Assembly: GCA_038248985.1 (NCBI GenBank)
Contig: JBBRWV010000146.1
Location: forward strand, 1 to 8,251
DNA from: JBBRWV01 sp038248985
GTDB taxonomy: Bacteria; Planctomycetota; Phycisphaerae; WQYP01
DNA: 8,251 nt
Direction: 5' to 3'
Shown here: piece after piece, positions 6,273 through 8,251 of the stretch
How the letters are laid out: every line of letters begins with the position of its first letter
Position numbering within the stretch: the stretch's first letter is position 1
Made by a program: the position numbers and the translations under genes
The notes under the pieces: model-generated
Database searches by the model: none
Told to the model about the DNA's origin: nothing
The model's input: the letters and a program-made list of their open reading frames with translations, nothing else

Positions 6273-7832
6273 CTATCGCGAAGCCTTCGCCTTCCCGGTC
6301 ATCGCCACCAGCGTCGCCGAATGAAAAATCACCCGCGCATTGTGCGCCCCCAACCCCAGCAATTTCTCATCATTCAGCTTCCACAACGAATAGCGCGATA
6401 GATCTTTCCCATCCGTCTTCCACTCCAGCAGCGGCTTCTCATTCAACAGCACCGCAATCTTATCCTTCCGCACCTGCACCAGCACATTCTGCTTCTTGTC
6501 GTTATGCAGCAGAATCGGCACCGTCGTGGGATTGCTCGCATTGATCCTCCCCGCCACACGCTCCAGCCGCGCTTCCCCCTTCACATCCAGCGCCAGCCCA
6601 AACGCCTCGCCATGCGACTGCAGCAAAATAGCGATGTACCCCTCCCCTTCCACCCGCGTAAACGTCACCTGCAAGTCATACTCCTCCGGTGCAATCAACG
6701 GAATTTCCACCCGCGCGTATTTGGACGAATCCGACGAAATCGCCGCCGCTACAATCTGCCACTTCCCCGCCACCACGTCCCGGGACAAATCCAGCAACGT
6801 CAAAAGATTGGTGCCCGTCACAACCGGAGAATCGCTCGGCTTCGTGGGCGCCCCCGCCGCCGGTTCCGCATTTTTCATGCGCGACTGGATCCGCGTCAGC
6901 GTGATGCCCTTGATGTTGTCGGTGGCAATCGCATACCAGTACTGTGCCCGCTGAGTAGCGCGGAGCTTCACTGCCCCGCCGGTGAGTTGAGCATATTCCC
7001 ACCACGCATCCCCAATCTCCACCTGCGTGAGCGCCTCCTGCGGCTGCGCCGTATCACGCTGCGCCAGCGCCTTAAGCGTGCCATCCGATCCCCGCGCCAG
7101 GTGCGGCAACCCCGTAACAAATTCATTTTTGTTGAAGCAATAGAATCGCCCAATGAGCAGGTGTGCCGCCGCATCGTCCGGATCCCCCTGCAGCTTCGCC
7201 CGCGCCAATTGCACCTTGGCATACTCCGCCGCCAGCGCCCGCAGATCTCCCAGGCGCGACTGAATCGACGCCACAAACGCGACCCGCTTCGTCTTGTTCG
7301 CCGCCGCTTCCGCCAGGCTGCACAGCGACGCGACCATGTCGAAGGAATCCGCAATGGCCGCCGCATCGGCGACACCCAGCGCCAGATTCGTAAAACTTTC
7401 GCAGGTCGAAGGAGGCTGCGTCAGCAGCGACGCCCGCAGCAGCGCTTTATGCTTGAGGTTCAGTGAATCGACGACGTGCGTTTTGCCTAACTCCTCAATG
7501 GCCTGAATCGCCAGCTCAGAATCCCCCCCGCCCGCCGCCAACTCTTGGGCTTCGAGCCAAAGCACATATCGCGCATTCAGATCATCGTTTGTGGCGCTCG
7601 CTTCCTTGTACAAGCGCGCCGCAAGCGCCACCCGATCAGCCGCCGATTTGCGCGCATATTCTTCTTTGAAAAGTGTGCGAATAAGCTGCAGTGACTTGGC
7701 CTGAACCGACGCTTCCGGAGCCGGTAAGCGCGCCGGTCGTGTCTGCCCACGCACGGTTGGCGTCATGAAAACGCAAACGAGTAAGAGAAGGAGGAGAGAT
7801 CGTCGCGGTGCGGCCAAAAGTATTTGTATCAC
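6273..7832 (-). CDS. Exported planctomycete-type protein: helical repeat-like N-domain plus concanavalin-like beta-sandwich C-domain, function unknown
   Basis: A 519-residue protein with a Sec signal peptide: RR at 10-11, a hydrophobic core (~13-23) and possible cleavage after TVRG (29). C20 is preceded by Val, so there is no lipobox. Residues ~35-322 form an Ala-rich helical domain with phrases I associate with a recurrent planctomycete family: LFKEEYARK (54-62), DDLNARYVLWLEAQELAA (83-100), IGRFYCF (227-233), GLPHLARGSD (241-250), GDAWWEY (274-280) and AQYWYAIA (296-303). A Pro/Ala/Ser linker (~323-337) joins a C-terminal beta-rich domain (~350-513). There IPLIAPEEYDLQVTFTR (378-394), HNDKKQNVLVQVRKDKIAV (443-461) and LLGLGAHNARVIFH (491-504) resemble LamG/3-keto-disaccharide-hydrolase-like jelly rolls. 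That fold suggests ligand binding at the cell surface or in the periplasm; no catalytic residues are assigned. The start is GTG, supported by GAGGG 6 nt upstream and by the signal peptide that follows. It reads toward dnaG, but the 279-bp gap argues for separate control. Confidence 0.88.
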   Translation of the reverse strand: MIQILLAAPRRSLLLLLLVCVFMTPTVRGQTRPARLPAPEASVQAKSLQLIRTLFKEEYARKSAADRVALAARLYKEASATNDDLNARYVLWLEAQELAAGGGDSELAIQAIEELGKTHVVDSLNLKHKALLRASLLTQPPSTCESFTNLALGVADAAAIADSFDMVASLCSLAEAAANKTKRVAFVASIQSRLGDLRALAAEYAKVQLARAKLQGDPDDAAAHLLIGRFYCFNKNEFVTGLPHLARGSDGTLKALAQRDTAQPQEALTQVEIGDAWWEYAQLTGGAVKLRATQRAQYWYAIATDNIKGITLTRIQSRMKNAEPAAGAPTKPSDSPVVTGTNLLTLLDLSRDVVAGKWQIVAAAISSDSSKYARVEIPLIAPEEYDLQVTFTRVEGEGYIAILLQSHGEAFGLALDVKGEARLERVAGRINASNPTTVPILLHNDKKQNVLVQVRKDKIAVLLNEKPLLEWKTDGKDLSRYSLWKLNDEKLLGLGAHNARVIFHSATLVAMTGKAKASR

Positions 7833-7838
7833 GGAAAA

Positions 7839-7843
7839 CCCTC
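7839..7843 (-). promoter_or_regulatory. Ribosome binding site deciding the GTG start of the exported protein
   Basis: GAGGG on the minus strand sits 6 nt before the GTG at 7832. It supports this start over the next in-frame Met (residue 23), which would cut away the signal peptide. An ATG at 7845-7843 is out of frame and overlaps this site. Confidence 0.6.
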
Positions 7844-7858
7844 ATGTGGGGAGGAGCA

Positions 7859-7943
7859 AAGCGGTCCATCCATATCGGGGTATGGTAAATAGCGGGAGAT
7901 TGTTTCCGCAAGGAAAATAGATTGTTTTTGCGGCAAGCGGTCC
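7859..7943. repeat. Short direct repeats in the divergent spacer between the exported-protein gene and tRNA-Asn
   Basis: The 213-bp spacer (7833-8045) holds two pairs of 9-nt direct repeats on the + strand: AGATTGTTT at 7897-7905 and 7919-7927, 22 bp apart (about two helical turns), and AAGCGGTCC at 7859-7867 and 7935-7943, 76 bp apart. The 22-bp pair would suit a dimeric regulator bound on one face of the helix upstream of the leftward gene. On the minus strand, between these repeats, TTGCGG and TACCAT lie 18 nt apart and could be a weak promoter for that gene. The repeats are observed; function is inferred. Confidence 0.3.
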
Positions 7944-7951
7944 CGCCATGC

Positions 7952-7978
7952 TTGACCTTGAGAGAGGGATGATATACT
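7952..7978 (+). promoter_or_regulatory. Likely sigma-70-type promoter of tRNA-Asn
   Basis: TTGACC (7952-7957) and TATACT (7973-7978) match the -35 and -10 consensus at 5/6 positions each, with a slightly short 15-nt spacer; TACTTT at 7975 would give 17 nt but is a poorer -10. Transcription would start near 7985, leaving a leader of roughly 60 nt before the tRNA. That leader holds a GGCCG/CGGCC inverted repeat (7998-8002 / 8021-8025), which may form during 5' processing. Confidence 0.55.
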
Positions 7979-8045
7979 TTAAGCGACTCGCTGGGCTGGC
8001 CGATAAAGTGTTACGGCACACGGCCGCTAAACAAGCGTGCTACTT

Positions 8046-8117
8046 TCCGCGGTAGCTCAATGGTAGAGCATCCGGCTGTTAACCGGAATGTTGTAGGTTC
8101 GAGTCCTACCCGCGGAG
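8046..8117 (+). tRNA. tRNA-Asn (anticodon GUU)
   Basis: The full cloverleaf can be drawn. The acceptor stem TCCGCGG (8046-8052) pairs perfectly with CCGCGGA (8110-8116), and the discriminator base is G8117. The D-stem is GCTC/GAGC (8055-8058 / 8066-8069). The anticodon stem TCCGG/CCGGA (8071-8075 / 8083-8087) encloses the loop CTGTTAA with anticodon GTT at 8078-8080. The variable loop has 5 nt, and the T-arm is GTAGG-TTCGAGT-CCTAC (8093-8109). It reads the Asn codons AAC and AAU. The 3' CCA is not encoded (GCT follows the acceptor stem), so it must be added by the tRNA nucleotidyltransferase. A terminator follows 6 nt later, so this is probably a single-gene transcript. Confidence 0.97.
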
Positions 8118-8123
8118 CTTTCT

Positions 8124-8153
8124 AACCACCGCAACGCCTGCGGTGGTTTTTTT
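8124..8153 (+). terminator. Rho-independent terminator of tRNA-Asn
   Basis: AACCACCGCA (8124-8133) pairs perfectly with TGCGGTGGTT (8139-8148) across the 5-nt loop ACGCC, and a run of seven T (8147-8153) begins at the end of the stem. It lies 6 nt after the tRNA and is a strong intrinsic terminator for it. Confidence 0.93.
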
Positions 8154-8251
8154 ACGCGCGAGAGCCGCGTCGCGCAAGCCCGCGTCGGATCGCCGCTTGG
8201 GGCAAGGGGTTACGAGCGGGTCCGGCCGCCTCTCTCGGCCCGCGTGTTAAC
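8154..8251. other. Non-coding tail with two GC-rich hairpins
   Basis: I recognise no gene in the final 98 bp. Two GC-rich inverted repeats are visible: GCGCGA/TCGCGC (8156-8161 / 8170-8175, 8-nt loop), directly after the terminator, and GCGGG-t-CCG/CGGCCCGC (8216-8224 / 8236-8243) with one bulged base. At this base composition such repeats may be fortuitous. Confidence 0.35.

Noticed and set aside
6018..6401. 127-codon + strand frame spanning the dnaG upstream spacer
   Set aside because: TTG start, low-complexity Pro/Ser/Leu/Arg content, and overlap with the 3' end of the exported-protein gene.
6504..7466. 320-codon + strand frame opposite the exported-protein gene
   Set aside because: Arg-rich shadow; the minus-strand frame has a signal peptide and a recognisable domain.
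7773..7775. Cys20 of the exported protein as a lipoprotein anchor
   Set aside because: The residue before it is Val rather than Gly/Ala/Ser, and the hydrophobic core continues past it; a normal signal peptide fits better.
7636..7911. 91-codon minus-strand frame starting upstream of the exported-protein gene
   Set aside because: It is a shifted reading of the same region without a signal peptide or motif; the ATG at 7845 falls on the GAGGG site that serves the GTG start at 7832.

Overview
The window is GC-rich bacterial DNA, most probably from a member of the Planctomycetes, possibly near the Phycisphaerae; this placement is inferred from remembered protein families and no search was run. Three things point that way: a secreted protein whose N-terminal helical domain is a recurrent planctomycete family, a very large multi-domain glycoside-hydrolase-like protein of the kind common in planctomycetes and verrucomicrobia, and a DnaG primase standing alone beside these accessory genes.

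Layout. Positions 1-3990 (+) hold the 3' part of a giant clan GH-A / GH2-like gene that enters from upstream of the window. After a 32-bp gap comes the convergent DNA primase gene dnaG (4023-5993, -). A 279-bp non-coding stretch (5994-6272) follows, with a duplicated G-rich element in the dnaG upstream region. Next is an exported protein of unknown function (6273-7832, -, GTG start). A 213-bp divergent spacer leads to a tRNA-Asn(GUU) gene (8046-8117, +), with a likely promoter before it and a clear intrinsic terminator after it. The last ~98 bp hold no recognisable gene.

The genes do not form one pathway. The GH-like protein and the exported protein suggest extracytoplasmic polysaccharide handling and surface or periplasmic functions. 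dnaG and tRNA-Asn are housekeeping genes. No rpsU or rpoD is seen next to dnaG, so this is not the macromolecular-synthesis operon arrangement known from many bacteria.

The points most worth a second look are: (1) the GH2-like barrel seems to lack the acid/base glutamate while keeping a nucleophile-like glutamate; (2) the + strand is C-rich across both orientations of coding sequence, so the (+) gene uses C-ending codons and dnaG uses G-ending codons, which points to replication-strand skew; (3) a 14-nt G-rich repeat, possibly G-quadruplex-forming, lies upstream of dnaG, one copy overlapping a possible leader peptide. I see no mobile element, CRISPR array or defence system, and nothing that is convincingly a new multi-gene system.
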